Shown here piece by piece: positions 29,266-39,288 of a stretch of 64,000 nt of DNA. The position numbers were made by a program, and so were the translations under genes. The notes under the pieces are model-generated. The model did no database searches. It saw nothing but the letters and a program-made list of their open reading frames with translations, and was not told the DNA's origin. Positions within the stretch are counted from its first letter, which is position 1. Each line of letters begins with the position of its first letter. The stretch is taken from NCBI RefSeq assembly GCF_900019265.1, contig NZ_CYGX02000032.1, positions 1-64,000 of the forward strand, written 5' to 3'. Source of the DNA: Paraburkholderia ribeironis (GTDB taxonomy: Bacteria > Pseudomonadota > Gammaproteobacteria > Burkholderiales > Burkholderiaceae).

Positions 29266-31371
29266 GTGCCCCGCAAGACTCCCATCGAGCGCTACCGGAA
29301 CATCGGCATCAGCGCTCACATCGATGCCGGCAAAACCACCACTACTGAACGCATCCTGTTCTACACCGGCGTGACCCACAAGATCGGCGAGGTTCACGAC
29401 GGTGCGGCGACGATGGACTGGATGGAACAGGAGCAGGAGCGCGGCATCACTATCACGTCGGCAGCGACCACCGCCTTCTGGAAGGGCATGGCCGGCAACT
29501 ACCCCGAACACCGGATCAACATCATCGACACGCCGGGTCACGTCGATTTCACCATCGAAGTGGAGCGCTCGATGCGCGTGCTCGACGGCGCGTGCATGGT
29601 GTACGACTCGGTCGGCGGCGTGCAGCCGCAGTCCGAAACGGTGTGGCGCCAGGCGAACAAGTACAAGGTGCCGCGCATCGCGTTCGTCAACAAGATGGAC
29701 CGCGTCGGTGCGGATTTCTTTCGCGTGCAGCGGCAGATCGGTGATCGTCTGAAAGGCGTCGCGGTGCCGATCCAGATTCCGATCGGCGCGGAAGAACACT
29801 TCCAGGGCGTGGTCGATCTGGTCAAGATGAAGGCGATCTTCTGGGACGAAGAGAACCAGGGGATCAGGTTCGAGTACCGCGATATTCCGGCCGAACTCGC
29901 GGCCACCGCGAAGGAATGGCACGACAAGATGGTCGAGGCCGCCGCGGAAGCGAACGAGACGTTGCTGGACAAATATCTGCACGGCGGAGCGCTGACCGAG
30001 GAGGAAATCAAGCACGGCATCCGCGCGCGCACCATCGCCAATGAGATCGTGCCGATGCTGTGCGGCAGCGCGTTCAAGAACAAGGGCGTGCAGGCCATGC
30101 TCGACGCGGTGATCGACTATCTGCCGTCGCCGGCGGACGTGCCCGCGATCACCGGCCACGACGAGCACGACAACGAGATCGAGCGTCATCCGAAAGACGA
30201 CGACCCGTTCTCCGCGCTCGCGTTCAAGATCATGACCGACCCGTTCGTCGGCCAGCTGATTTTCTTCCGCGTGTATTCGGGCGTGGTGAATTCGGGCGAC
30301 ACGGTCTACAACGCGGTCAAGGAAAAGAAAGAACGCCTTGGCCGGATCCTGCAGATGCACGCGAACGAGCGCAAGGAAATCAAGGAGGTCTACGCGGGCG
30401 ACATCGCGGCAGCCGTCGGCCTGAAGGAAGCGACCACCGGCGACACGCTGTGCGATCCGAACCACGTGATCATCCTCGAAAAGATGATCTTCCCGGAGCC
30501 GGTGATTTCGCAGGCCGTCGAACCGAAGACCAAGGCCGATCAGGAAAAGATGGGCATTGCGCTGAACCGTCTCGCGCAGGAAGATCCGTCGTTCCGTGTG
30601 CAAACGGACGAAGAATCCGGCCAGACGATCATCTCCGGCATGGGCGAGTTGCACCTCGAAATTCTGGTCGACCGGATGAAACGCGAGTTCGGCGTCGAGG
30701 CCACGGTCGGCAAGCCGCAGGTCGCGTATCGCGAGACGGTGCGCAACAAGGTCGAAGATGTCGAAGGCAAGTTCGTCAAGCAGTCGGGCGGCCGTGGTCA
30801 GTACGGCCACGCGGTGATCACGCTCGAGCCGGCACCGCAAGGCAAGGGCTACGAGTTCGTCGACGCGATCAAGGGCGGCGTGATTCCGCGCGAGTTCATC
30901 CCGGCAGTCGACAAGGGCATCGTGGAAACGCTGAAGGCCGGCGTGCTGGCGGGCTATCCGGTGGTCGACGTCAAGGTGACGCTGACCTTCGGTTCGTATC
31001 ACGACGTCGACTCGAATGAAAACGCCTTCCGCATGGCCGGCTCGATGGCGTTCAAGGACGCGATGCGCAAGGCGAGGCCCGTGCTGCTCGAACCGATGAT
31101 GGCCGTCGAGGTGGAAACGCCGGAAGACTTCATGGGCAACGTGATGGGCGACCTGTCGGGCCGCCGCGGGCTCGTGCAAGGCATGGAGGATATCGCCGGC
31201 GGTGGCGGCAAGCTGGTGCGCGCCGAAGTGCCGCTCGCGGAAATGTTCGGCTATTCGACGGCGCTGCGCTCGGCCACTCAGGGCCGCGCCACCTACACGA
31301 TGGAGTTCAAGCACTACGCCGAAACGCCGGGCAACGTGGCCGACGCCGTGATCAACGCGAAGCAGAAGTAA
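29266..31371 (+). CDS. fusA: Elongation factor G, stand-alone copy
   Basis: 701-aa translational GTPase for ribosome translocation. The G1 motif is [17 protein letters not shown], with G3 DTPGHVDF and G4 FVNKMDR. All five EF-G domains appear full length ([47 protein letters not shown]). GTG start with a strong AAGGAGG. It is not next to rpsL, rpsG or tuf, so it is likely a second EF-G outside the str operon, flanked by its own terminator. Whether it is used in all conditions is unknown. Confidence 0.96.
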   Translation: MPRKTPIERYRNIGISAHIDAGKTTTTERILFYTGVTHKIGEVHDGAATMDWMEQEQERGITITSAATTAFWKGMAGNYPEHRINIIDTPGHVDFTIEVERSMRVLDGACMVYDSVGGVQPQSETVWRQANKYKVPRIAFVNKMDRVGADFFRVQRQIGDRLKGVAVPIQIPIGAEEHFQGVVDLVKMKAIFWDEENQGIRFEYRDIPAELAATAKEWHDKMVEAAAEANETLLDKYLHGGALTEEEIKHGIRARTIANEIVPMLCGSAFKNKGVQAMLDAVIDYLPSPADVPAITGHDEHDNEIERHPKDDDPFSALAFKIMTDPFVGQLIFFRVYSGVVNSGDTVYNAVKEKKERLGRILQMHANERKEIKEVYAGDIAAAVGLKEATTGDTLCDPNHVIILEKMIFPEPVISQAVEPKTKADQEKMGIALNRLAQEDPSFRVQTDEESGQTIISGMGELHLEILVDRMKREFGVEATVGKPQVAYRETVRNKVEDVEGKFVKQSGGRGQYGHAVITLEPAPQGKGYEFVDAIKGGVIPREFIPAVDKGIVETLKAGVLAGYPVVDVKVTLTFGSYHDVDSNENAFRMAGSMAFKDAMRKARPVLLEPMMAVEVETPEDFMGNVMGDLSGRRGLVQGMEDIAGGGGKLVRAEVPLAEMFGYSTALRSATQGRATYTMEFKHYAETPGNVADAVINAKQK

Positions 31372-31427
31372 GCGCCGCAATGCATACGTCGTGTGCCGCG
31401 ACTCCCGCAGCTCACGCGAATGCGTCG

Positions 31428-31458
31428 AAAGCCCGTTCCATCCGAACGGGCTTTTTTT
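31428..31458 (+). terminator. Terminator of fusA
   Basis: Stem AAAGCCCGTTC / GAACGGGCTTT with a 5-base loop, followed by TTTT. Confidence 0.92.
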
Positions 31459-31569
31459 CGTGCGCGGCGCGACGCGGCGCGGCTTGCCCACACAGTCGTT
31501 TTTGAACGTGCCAGAATGCCTGACGATGCCGCGCCGAGCGCCAACGCACCCAGCCTGGGAGGAGCCACC

Positions 31570-32085
31570 ATGAGCCAGGATCACGAACACCCGCATTACC
31601 GCACCGACCAGCCCGGTGCGCCCATCGATTGGCGCGAGCACGGCGTGAAGGTCATCAGGGGCGACCAGCTCGACAGCAACACCGCGCAAACGCCCGGCAT
31701 GAATCGCGCCGCCGCGATCAACGCGGCGCGGGTCGGCGCACAGAAAATCTGGGCCGGCACCGTGACGATCCACCCCAACGCGAAGACCGGCGCTCATCAT
31801 CACGGGCCGCTCGAAAGCGTGATCTACGTGGTGCGCGGCCAGGCCCGCATGCGCTGGGGCGAACACCTGGAGTTCACCGCAGAGGCTGGCCCGGGCGACT
31901 TCATCTTCGTGCCGCCGTATGTGCCGCATCAGGAGATCAACGCCAGCACCGACGCCCCACTCGAATGCGTGCTGGTGCGCAGCGACAACGAGGCGGTGGT
32001 GGTCAATCTGAACATCGACGCGGTGGAAGCGCCTGAAACGGTCTACTGGGTCGATCCGATTCACAAACATCCGCACGATCACTAA
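31570..32085 (+). CDS. Cupin-domain protein
   Basis: 171-aa single-cupin protein. Cupin motif 1 is NAKTGAHHHGPLESVIYVVRG (metal His residues and Glu), and motif 2 is PGDFIFVPPYVPHQEINAS. Metal binding is likely; the substrate is unknown. His-rich ends (HEHPHY near the start and HKHPHDH at the C-terminus) are unusual and could bind metal. I chose the ATG at 31570, preceded by GGGAGGAG; the frame is open upstream to 31393 but crosses the fusA terminator. It lies just before a broken nickel/cobalt permease gene. Confidence 0.85.
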   Translation: MSQDHEHPHYRTDQPGAPIDWREHGVKVIRGDQLDSNTAQTPGMNRAAAINAARVGAQKIWAGTVTIHPNAKTGAHHHGPLESVIYVVRGQARMRWGEHLEFTAEAGPGDFIFVPPYVPHQEINASTDAPLECVLVRSDNEAVVVNLNIDAVEAPETVYWVDPIHKHPHDH

Positions 32086-32103
32086 CGCCCGGCCACGCGA
32101 TCC

Positions 32104-32500
32104 ATGACGCCAACCGCTTCGCTGCGCCCTCGCCTCGTCACGCTGTACGCCATGCTGATCGCCGCCAATCTCGGCGGGCATGACGCTGGTCGATTCGACC
32201 GACAATGTGCTGATGGTTCACGCATACGGCTGGGCGATGGACGATCCGAAGCGCAAGTTCTACTACAACGCGAGCATCACGCTGGTCTCGGCCGTGGTGG
32301 CGGTCGTCGTCGGCGGTGTCGAAGCGTTGGGACTGCTATCGGACAGGCTCGGTTTGAGCGGCGGGGTATGGGATGCGGTGGCGAGCCTCAACGAGCGCTT
32401 CGGTGCGATCGGTTACGGCATCGTCGCGGCCTTCATGGCGTGCTGGATCGGCTCGTTGCTGTCTCATCGCTGGCGGCGGCCGGGCATCGCCGCGCGATAA
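32104..32500 (+). pseudogene. HoxN/NixA-type nickel/cobalt permease remnant with internal deletion
   Basis: Two pieces of one NiCoT-family permease in different frames. The first, from the ATG at 32104, reads MTPTASLRPRLVTLYAMLIA and matches the start of the family. The second, from about 32180, reads GMTLVDSTDNVLMVHAYGWA and continues through the last membrane helices to a stop at 32500. The middle, normally over 200 residues with the HX4DH nickel-binding helix, is absent. The junction is near 32170-32180 at GGCGGGC and also shifts the frame. No functional transporter can be made. Confidence 0.85.
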
Positions 32501-32784
32501 GTCAAACGCGTCGCGGTGCGCGTGCGCCAAACGTTGTGATGACCGTTGTGACGACGATACACGGCAGCACTTTTATCCGCCAATCGGCGACCCGGCGGCG
32601 CTGCAAGCGCTCCGCATCCGTGAGCAATCGCTTACACTGAAACCGCTTTGCGCAGCCTGTCGGCAGAGCCAGCGTCAGCGTCATCGCAGCCTGGCGCCGC
32701 AGGACGTGGCGCAGCAGTCGCGTGTCGCGCGCATCCGGCGCGACGCTTCAGAACCGGCAACAGAACGGACTGGACTCTCCATCG

Positions 32785-34449
32785 ATGAAAACACCCGTGG
32801 ACCGACCTCTCGCCCTCGACGCAGCCCGCCTCACCGCCGACGCCTATGGCAACCACGCCATCGACGAATTCCGCGCCGGCCGTCTCACGCGCCGCGAGCT
32901 GCTGCGTTATGCGAGCGTAATCGGCCTGTGGCTGGCCGGCGGCGGCGTGCTGGGCTTGCCGCGAGCGCGGGCGCAAGGTGCGCCGGGCGCATCCGGCCAG
33001 ACGATCCGCGTCGCTCACCTGACGCCCGCCGGCGCGGTCGACCCGCTCACCGTGACCGACGCCGCCAGTCTCGCGCTGCTGAACCAGACCGGCGAATTCC
33101 TGATCGACGACGACGGCGAAAAGCTCATGCTGAAGCCCGCGCTCGCCTTGTCGTGGAAGCCGAACGACAACGGCGACGTATGGACCTTCAAGCTGCGTCC
33201 GAACGTCAAATTCCACGACGGCCAGTTGTTCACCGCGAAAGACGTGGTGGCCACGTTCGACCGCCTCGCCGACCCCGCGAGCGGCTCGGCGGCGCTCTCC
33301 GTGCTGAAGGGCGTGCTGTCGAAAGGCGGCGCGAAGGTCGTCGACGAGCACACGGTAGCCTTTCATCTGGATGCGCCGAACGGCAATTTCCCCTACTACG
33401 TTTCCTCCGACAATTACAACGCCGTGATCCTGCCCGCGAGCTATACGGGCGGCTATGAGAAGAGCTTCATCGGCACCGGCCCGTTCAGGTTCGAGAAGTA
33501 TCAGCCGAAGGTCGGCGCGTCGTTCGTACGCAATCCCGACTATTGGGGCGACAAAGCGTTACCGCAACGCGTACAGTTTTCGTTCTACGCCGACGAACAG
33601 GCCCAGATGCTTGCATTGCAAGGCCATCAGGCGGACGTGATGGGCACCTTCACCGTGCAGGGCGGCGCGGGCATCCTGAACAATCCGGATTACAAGGCCG
33701 TCGGCGTGAAGTCGAGCGCGCATCGGCAGATTCATATGCGCAACGACAACCCGCTCTTCAAGGACAAGCGGGTGCGCCAGGCGCTGGCCTTGTGCCTCGA
33801 TCGCGACGTGCTGGTGCGCGGCCTCTTCAAAGGACGCGCGCAGCTCGGCAACGACAGTCCGTTTGCGCCGGTGTTTCCGTCATCGGATACGGGCATTCCG
33901 CAACGCAAGATCGACATCGCGAAGGCAAAGCAACTGCTCGCGCAGGCGGGCGTGCCAAACGGCTTCGACGTGACGCTGACCACCGAAAAGTACATGGAGA
34001 TTCCCGATCTCGCGGTCGTCGTGCAGAACGCGGCGAAGGCGATCGGCGTGCGCATCAACCTGAAGGTCGAGAGTCAATCGCTGTACTACGGCGCGGGTAC
34101 GCCGGGCAAATCCGATTGGCTCGACTCGCCGCTCGGCATCACCGACTACGGTCATCGCGGCGTGCCGAACGTGTTCCTGAATGCGCCACTCACCAGCAAC
34201 GGCACGTGGAACGCCGCGCACTTCAGGAATCCGCAATACGACCAGCTGGTCGCGCAATTCGTCGCTGCGGTCGATCTCGGCTCGCAGAGAAAAATCGCCG
34301 GGCAGATTCAAACGCTGCTGCTCGACGAGACACCCATCATCATTCCGTTCTTCTACGATCAATTGATCGCGATGCGCAAGGGCGTGAGCGGCGTACGCTT
34401 CACCGCGCTCGCGCAACTCTATTTCGATCGCGCGGTGCTGAGCGCGTAA
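32785..34449 (+). CDS. Peptide/nickel-type ABC transporter substrate-binding protein (SBP_bac_5)
   Basis: 554-aa periplasmic solute-binding protein. A long N-terminal region carries RLTRRELLRYASVIGLWLAGG followed by an ARAQG cleavage site, which resembles a Tat signal. The body is a family-5 oligopeptide-type binder (WTFKLRPNVKFHDGQLFTAKDVV; GTGPFRFEKYQPK; NPDYWGD). First gene of a four-gene importer with two permeases and a fused ATPase. The solute (peptide, opine or other) cannot be deduced. The broken nickel permease upstream makes a metal chelate worth considering, but this is speculative. Confidence 0.92.
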   Translation: MKTPVDRPLALDAARLTADAYGNHAIDEFRAGRLTRRELLRYASVIGLWLAGGGVLGLPRARAQGAPGASGQTIRVAHLTPAGAVDPLTVTDAASLALLNQTGEFLIDDDGEKLMLKPALALSWKPNDNGDVWTFKLRPNVKFHDGQLFTAKDVVATFDRLADPASGSAALSVLKGVLSKGGAKVVDEHTVAFHLDAPNGNFPYYVSSDNYNAVILPASYTGGYEKSFIGTGPFRFEKYQPKVGASFVRNPDYWGDKALPQRVQFSFYADEQAQMLALQGHQADVMGTFTVQGGAGILNNPDYKAVGVKSSAHRQIHMRNDNPLFKDKRVRQALALCLDRDVLVRGLFKGRAQLGNDSPFAPVFPSSDTGIPQRKIDIAKAKQLLAQAGVPNGFDVTLTTEKYMEIPDLAVVVQNAAKAIGVRINLKVESQSLYYGAGTPGKSDWLDSPLGITDYGHRGVPNVFLNAPLTSNGTWNAAHFRNPQYDQLVAQFVAAVDLGSQRKIAGQIQTLLLDETPIIIPFFYDQLIAMRKGVSGVRFTALAQLYFDRAVLSA

Positions 34450-34480
34450 GCGCCGGCGCAGCCTTCGACAGGAGCCCACG

Positions 34481-35491
34481 ATGTCGGCCACGGCGCCCCC
34501 TTCCGCCTCCCGCTTATCGAGCGGCAACGCGGGCCGCGTCGCGCGGTTTCTCGCGGCGCGCCTGGGCTTGTCGTTGATCACGCTGTGGCTACTCTCAGTG
34601 ATCGTGTTCGCGGGCGGCCAGCTGTTGCCCGGCGACATCGGCCGCGCGATGCTCGGCCCGCTCGCGGATGCACGCGCGGTCGCCGCGCTCGATCATCAAC
34701 TCGGCGCCGACCGTCCGCTCTTCACCCAGTACATCGGCTGGATCACGCATTTCGTGCGAGGCGATATGGGGCTCTCGTATGCCTATCGCGAGCCGGTCGG
34801 GCCGTTCATTTCCGACGCGCTCGCGAATTCTGCAAAGCTCGGCCTGCTCGCGTTCATCGTCGTGGTGCCGCTCGGCATCGCGGGCGGCGTGTGGTCGGCG
34901 ATGCACGCGGGGCGCTGGCTCGATCGCACGATCAGCGTTGCCGGCTTGTCGGCGACCGTGGTGCCGGAATTCGTTTCGTCGCTCGTGCTGATTCTGGTGT
35001 TCGGCGTGTGGCTGCGCTGGTTGCCGATCGAAGCGTCGTATCCGCCCGAAGCCAACGCACTCGAGCAGCTTCGGCATCTGATTCTGCCGGTGCTGCCGCT
35101 GGTGCTGGTGTTCTTCGGCTACATCGCGAGGATGGCGCGCGCCGGCACCGTCGAAGCGCTCGATGCGGACTACACGCGCACCGCGATTCTCAAAGGCCTG
35201 CCACGCCACATCGTGATCTGGCGGCACGTGCTGCGCAACGCGCTGCTGCCCACCATCACGGTCGCCGCAACCCAGCTCGGCTACATGATCGGCGGACTCG
35301 TGGTGGTCGAGACGCTGTTCCGCTATCAGGGCATCGGCTCGCTGATTTACAACGCAGCCAAAGCCAAGGACTTTCCGATGCTCGAAGCTGGCGTGCTGAC
35401 GATCGGCGTGGTCTACACGGCCGCCAATCTCGTCGCCGATGCAGTGCACGTGCTGCTCAATCCGCGGCTGCGGGTGAGGAGCGCCGAATGA
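34481..35491 (+). CDS. ABC transporter permease, DppB/OppB type
   Basis: 336-aa inner-membrane permease with six predicted helices. The family's N-terminal region is present (GDIGRAMLGPLADARAVAALDHQLGADRPLFTQYI in spirit), as is the EAA loop (DYTRTAILKGLPRHIVIWRHVLRNALLP). Its stop overlaps the start of the next permease by 4 bases (ATGA), indicating coupling. It starts 31 bp after the binding-protein gene. Confidence 0.94.
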   Translation: MSATAPPSASRLSSGNAGRVARFLAARLGLSLITLWLLSVIVFAGGQLLPGDIGRAMLGPLADARAVAALDHQLGADRPLFTQYIGWITHFVRGDMGLSYAYREPVGPFISDALANSAKLGLLAFIVVVPLGIAGGVWSAMHAGRWLDRTISVAGLSATVVPEFVSSLVLILVFGVWLRWLPIEASYPPEANALEQLRHLILPVLPLVLVFFGYIARMARAGTVEALDADYTRTAILKGLPRHIVIWRHVLRNALLPTITVAATQLGYMIGGLVVVETLFRYQGIGSLIYNAAKAKDFPMLEAGVLTIGVVYTAANLVADAVHVLLNPRLRVRSAE

Positions 35492-36366
35492 GCACCACCG
35501 TTCCGCCGGCCACGCCACCTGCTCAAGGTTCGGCCAGCGAGCCGCGCTTCGAGGAGTTGCGCATGCTGCTGCGTTCGCCCACCTTTGTGGTGGGCGTGGT
35601 CATCGTCGCGTGGTGGATCATCTGCGCGCTCGCCGGGCCGTGGATCGTGCGCCTCGATCCCTATGCGTCGGACCCGCTCAACTCGCTGCTGCCGCCCGAT
35701 CGCATGCACTGGTTCGGTACCGACCAGCTCGGCCGCGACGTGTTTTCACGCGTGATCGTCGGTGCGCGCGACATCCTGACCATCGCCCCGCTCGCGACGC
35801 TGCTCGGCACGCTGGCGGGCACGACGCTCGGCTTGATCGTCGGCTACTTCGACGGCTGGGTGGACAACGTGGTCGGCCGCGCGATCGACGCCGTGCTCGC
35901 GCTGCCGCTCGTGATCGTCGCATTGCTCGCGCTGGCCGCGGTCGGCGCGTCGAACTTCACGGTCATCCTCGTGATCGGCTTCACCTTCACGCCGATCACC
36001 GCGCGCACCGTGCGCGCCGCCGTGTTCGCCGAACGGCATCTCGACTATGTCGCCGCCGCGCAACTGCGCGGCGAACGCGCGCCGTACATCATGTTTGCCG
36101 AGATCCTGCCGAACGTGTTGCCACCGATCATCGTCGAGGCGACCGTGCGCCTCGGGTACGCGATCTTCGCGGTCGCCACGCTGTCGTTTCTCGGCTTCGG
36201 CATTCAGCCCCCTTCGGCCGACTGGGGTCTCGCGCTGTCGGAGTCGTACACGCTGATGGCGGGCGGCGCGTGGTGGACCGTGGTGTTCGCGGCGTGCGCG
36301 ATCGCCACGCTGGTGGTCGGCGTGAACCTGATCGCCGACAGCGTGCAAGGCGTGCTCGACCGATGA
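35488..36366 (+). CDS. ABC transporter permease, DppC/OppC type
   Basis: 292-aa partner permease. The characteristic N-terminal periplasmic HWFGTDQLGRDVFSRVIVGAR motif is present, and the EAA loop reads LDYVAAAQLRGERAPYIMFAEILPNVLPP. Both ends overlap neighbouring genes by 4 bases, so the three genes are translationally linked. Confidence 0.95.
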   Translation: MSTTVPPATPPAQGSASEPRFEELRMLLRSPTFVVGVVIVAWWIICALAGPWIVRLDPYASDPLNSLLPPDRMHWFGTDQLGRDVFSRVIVGARDILTIAPLATLLGTLAGTTLGLIVGYFDGWVDNVVGRAIDAVLALPLVIVALLALAAVGASNFTVILVIGFTFTPITARTVRAAVFAERHLDYVAAAQLRGERAPYIMFAEILPNVLPPIIVEATVRLGYAIFAVATLSFLGFGIQPPSADWGLALSESYTLMAGGAWWTVVFAACAIATLVVGVNLIADSVQGVLDR

Positions 36367-38567
36367 GCGGCCCGTCGCCCTCCTCGTTTCCCGCCTTCGA
36401 CGTATCGAAGAGCGATCGCACGGATGCGCTGACCGTCGTCGGCCTGACGGTCACGTACCGGATACGCGGCCGCGATCGCGAGGTGCTGCAAGACGTTTCG
36501 TTTCGCGTACGGCGCGGTGAAGCGTATGGGCTCGTCGGTGAATCGGGCTGCGGCAAATCGACGGTCGCGATGGCGGCGCTACGCTATCTGGCCCGCAACG
36601 GCAAGGTGAAGGCGGGCCGGGTCTTGATCGCCGGTGCCGACGTACACAAGCTCGGCGCCGATGCGTTGCGCAGCATGCGCGCCAACGCGGTCTCGATGGT
36701 CTATCAGGACCCGGCGCGTGCGTTGAATCCGTCGCTGACGATCGCACGGCAGGTGTCCGAAGCGTTCGAAGCCGCCGGCGCCACGCGCGACGAAGCCATG
36801 CAACGCACGCCGCAGATGCTCGCGCGGGTACGCATCGCCGAGCCCGAGCGGGTGATGGACAGTTATCCTCATCAATTGTCGGGCGGCATGCAGCAGCGCG
36901 TGGTGATCGCGATGGCGCTCGCGTCGAACCCCGCGCTGCTGATTCTCGACGAACCGACCACCGGACTCGACGCGACCGTCGAAGCGGAAGTGCTCGACCT
37001 CGTCGCGCAGTTGCGCGAGGAACTTGGCACCGCCGTGCTCTTCATCAGCCACAACCTCGCGGTGATCGGACGCATGTGCGAGCGCGTCGGCGTGCTTTAC
37101 GCGGGCAAGCTGGTCGAAGAAGGCGCGACGCAGGACGTCTTCGCGAGGCCGCGTCATCCGTATACGGTCGGACTGTTGCGTTGCCTGCCCACGGCCGGGC
37201 GCAGCAAGGACAGCGAGCGGCTCGATACGATCGCCGGCACTTTGCCGTCACCGGGCTCGGTCACGCAAGGCTGCATTTACGCAGACCGCTGCCGCCTCGC
37301 CGATGACCGGTGCCGCCGCGAAGCGCCGCCGCCGTATCGGCTGAACGCCGCGCATGGCGATCAGATGTCGCGCTGCCACTACCATGAACGCGCGATCGAA
37401 TTGCCACGCGCGAGCGCACAAGCGCTGCCTCGTCCGCTGGACGGCGTGCCGCCACGCAGGCCCGCCAGCGTCATGCTGCACGCGCAGAAACTCTCGAAGA
37501 CATTCCACGTATCCGGCGCGGCGCTGCGCGCGCTCGACGATGTCTCGATCGATCTGGCCAGCGGCGAAACGCTGGGCCTCGTCGGTGAATCGGGTAGCGG
37601 CAAGACGACACTCGCGAGACTGATGCTCGGTCTGCTCACGCCGGATGCGGGCGGCGTGCTCGAACTCGACGGCGCGCCGCTCGCCGCGCGTGTCACACGA
37701 CGCAGCGACGAGCAGGTCAAATCGCTGCAGACGGTGTTCCAGAATCCCGACTCGGCGCTCAATCGCGCGCATTCGGTGAAGCGGCTGATCGGCCGCGCGC
37801 TGTCGCGCCTTGCCGGATTGCGCGGCGCCGCGATCGACGCACGCCTCGCCACGTTGACTGCCGCCGTGCGTTTGCCCGAACGCTACCTTGGCTCGCGCAC
37901 GCGCCAGTTGTCCGGCGGACTCAAGCAACGCGTGGCGATTGCTCGCGCGTTTGCCGGCGAACCGCGCGTGGTGGTCTGCGACGAACCGACCTCCGCGCTC
38001 GACGTCTCCGTGCAGGCGGCGATCCTCAACCTGCTCGCCGACCTGCAGCGCGAGCGGGGCGTCAGCTACGTGTTCATCTCGCACAATCTGCACGTGGTAC
38101 GTTATCTGTCCGATCGCATCGCGGTGCTGTATCTCGGCAGGCTACTGGAAATCGGGCCGGCAGCGACGGTGTTCGACGGGCCGCAGCATCCCTATACCGA
38201 AGCGCTGCTGTCTTCAGTCCCGACACTCGACGGCGAGCACGGCCGCAACCGCATCCGTTTGTCCGGCGATCTGCCGAGCGCGGCTTCGCCGCCATCGGGC
38301 TGCGTCTTTCATACACGCTGCCCGCGCAAGCTCGGCGCCATCTGCGAACAGCAGGACCCGCCGTTTCTCGACGCTGGCGGCGGCACTGGCGATGCCGCGC
38401 CACCCGGTGGCGCGCATCGAATCCGCTGTCATATTCCCGTCGACACATTGCGCACACTGCAGAGCGCGTCGCGCGACATGATGAGCAACGCTACGGGCAA
38501 TGTGACGCACGATGGTGCGGGCGACGGCGCCGCAAACGCGCCGGAGAACGCCGGACGCAACGAATAG
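36363..38567 (+). CDS. Fused dual ATPase of a peptide-type ABC transporter (DppD-DppF fusion)
   Basis: 734-aa protein with two complete ABC ATPase modules. Module 1 has Walker A GESGCGKS (59-66), signature LSGGMQQRV (about 172) and Walker B LLILDEPTTGLD (about 193-203). Module 2 has Walker A GESGSGKT (408-415), signature LSGGLKQRV (about 516) and VVVCDEPTSALD. Each module ends in an oligopeptide/dipeptide C-terminal domain with a Cys cluster (CIYADRCRLADDRC and FHTRCPRK). These are normally two separate proteins. The start overlaps the upstream permease stop (ATGA). Confidence 0.94.
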   Translation: MSGPSPSSFPAFDVSKSDRTDALTVVGLTVTYRIRGRDREVLQDVSFRVRRGEAYGLVGESGCGKSTVAMAALRYLARNGKVKAGRVLIAGADVHKLGADALRSMRANAVSMVYQDPARALNPSLTIARQVSEAFEAAGATRDEAMQRTPQMLARVRIAEPERVMDSYPHQLSGGMQQRVVIAMALASNPALLILDEPTTGLDATVEAEVLDLVAQLREELGTAVLFISHNLAVIGRMCERVGVLYAGKLVEEGATQDVFARPRHPYTVGLLRCLPTAGRSKDSERLDTIAGTLPSPGSVTQGCIYADRCRLADDRCRREAPPPYRLNAAHGDQMSRCHYHERAIELPRASAQALPRPLDGVPPRRPASVMLHAQKLSKTFHVSGAALRALDDVSIDLASGETLGLVGESGSGKTTLARLMLGLLTPDAGGVLELDGAPLAARVTRRSDEQVKSLQTVFQNPDSALNRAHSVKRLIGRALSRLAGLRGAAIDARLATLTAAVRLPERYLGSRTRQLSGGLKQRVAIARAFAGEPRVVVCDEPTSALDVSVQAAILNLLADLQRERGVSYVFISHNLHVVRYLSDRIAVLYLGRLLEIGPAATVFDGPQHPYTEALLSSVPTLDGEHGRNRIRLSGDLPSAASPPSGCVFHTRCPRKLGAICEQQDPPFLDAGGGTGDAAPPGGAHRIRCHIPVDTLRTLQSASRDMMSNATGNVTHDGAGDGAANAPENAGRNE

Positions 38568-38790
38568 CGTGGCTCGCCAGGGTGTTCGCGGCCACGCGTT
38601 TCGTCGTCGAAGCGCTTTCGCGTGCATCGCCCTTCGTGCGCCAACTCCGGCAAAGCATACAAAAACATTCACACCAATCACGCGTCAGACAACGCACGCA
38701 CAAAACAACCCAGCGCGCGCAAGTGTTACGGAACCAATCCGAGGCGGCAGCCTCATATCAGATTCAACGTTCGATATGAGGGCCGACAAC

Positions 38791-39252
38791 ATGCAACGAA
38801 ACGTTCACCCCTCCGCAGCCCGCGCCACCACCGGTCTGATGATGGTCACCGCCCTGGGCCTCGCATCGCTCGCTCACGCTCAAGCCCCGGCGCAACCCAT
38901 GCAGCCGACCCTGTCCCAGGCCGCACCGCCAGTCGACCCCAGCTTTTCGGCCTACTCGCTCTTCCAGACCTGCAAACAGCGCAACGACAATGTCGCGCAA
39001 GGTCAGTGCGTCGGCGCGATCCGCGGCATCATTCACGGCTACCAGTACGGCGTACTGTTCCTCGGTCAGCGCACGACGCTACCGCCTAACGAGATGCAGC
39101 GCGTATCGCTTTGTCTGAACGACATAACGGTGTCGTCGATCATCGATGATTTCCTCGCGGACGCCGCCCAGGTCGACGCGGACGCCCTCAAGCACACCCC
39201 CGCCGAAGTCGCGGTGCTGGGTTCCGTGCACATGCACCACGCCTGCACCTGA
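38791..39252 (+). CDS. Exported Rap1a/Tai-like protein
   Basis: 153 aa. A signal peptide (about 1-30, ending SLAHAQ) precedes a domain with four Cys at 61, 73, 108 and 152. The pattern SLFQTC...CVGAIRGIIHGYQYG...SLCLN...HHAC resembles the Rap1a/Tai domain, known from periplasmic immunity proteins against type VI amidase effectors but also found in orphans. GAGGG lies 8 bases before the ATG at 38791; an in-frame ATG at 38776 is possible. No effector gene or other secretion gene is nearby. The domain call is by pattern only. Confidence 0.7.
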   Translation: MQRNVHPSAARATTGLMMVTALGLASLAHAQAPAQPMQPTLSQAAPPVDPSFSAYSLFQTCKQRNDNVAQGQCVGAIRGIIHGYQYGVLFLGQRTTLPPNEMQRVSLCLNDITVSSIIDDFLADAAQVDADALKHTPAEVAVLGSVHMHHACT

Positions 39253-39288
39253 CAACGCCGCCGCGGCTGGCGGATGCGGCCGCGGCAC

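Noticed and set aside
29167..32205. A 1012-codon open frame opposite fusA and the cupin gene
   Set aside because: It is antisense to well-conserved genes; such frames arise in GC-rich DNA from the third-position bias. Composition is Arg/His-rich with no family motifs.
32104..32640. An intact 178-codon gene starting with the permease N-terminus
   Set aside because: After about 25 residues the frame turns into Arg-rich non-family sequence, while the true continuation of the permease is in another frame; called a pseudogene.
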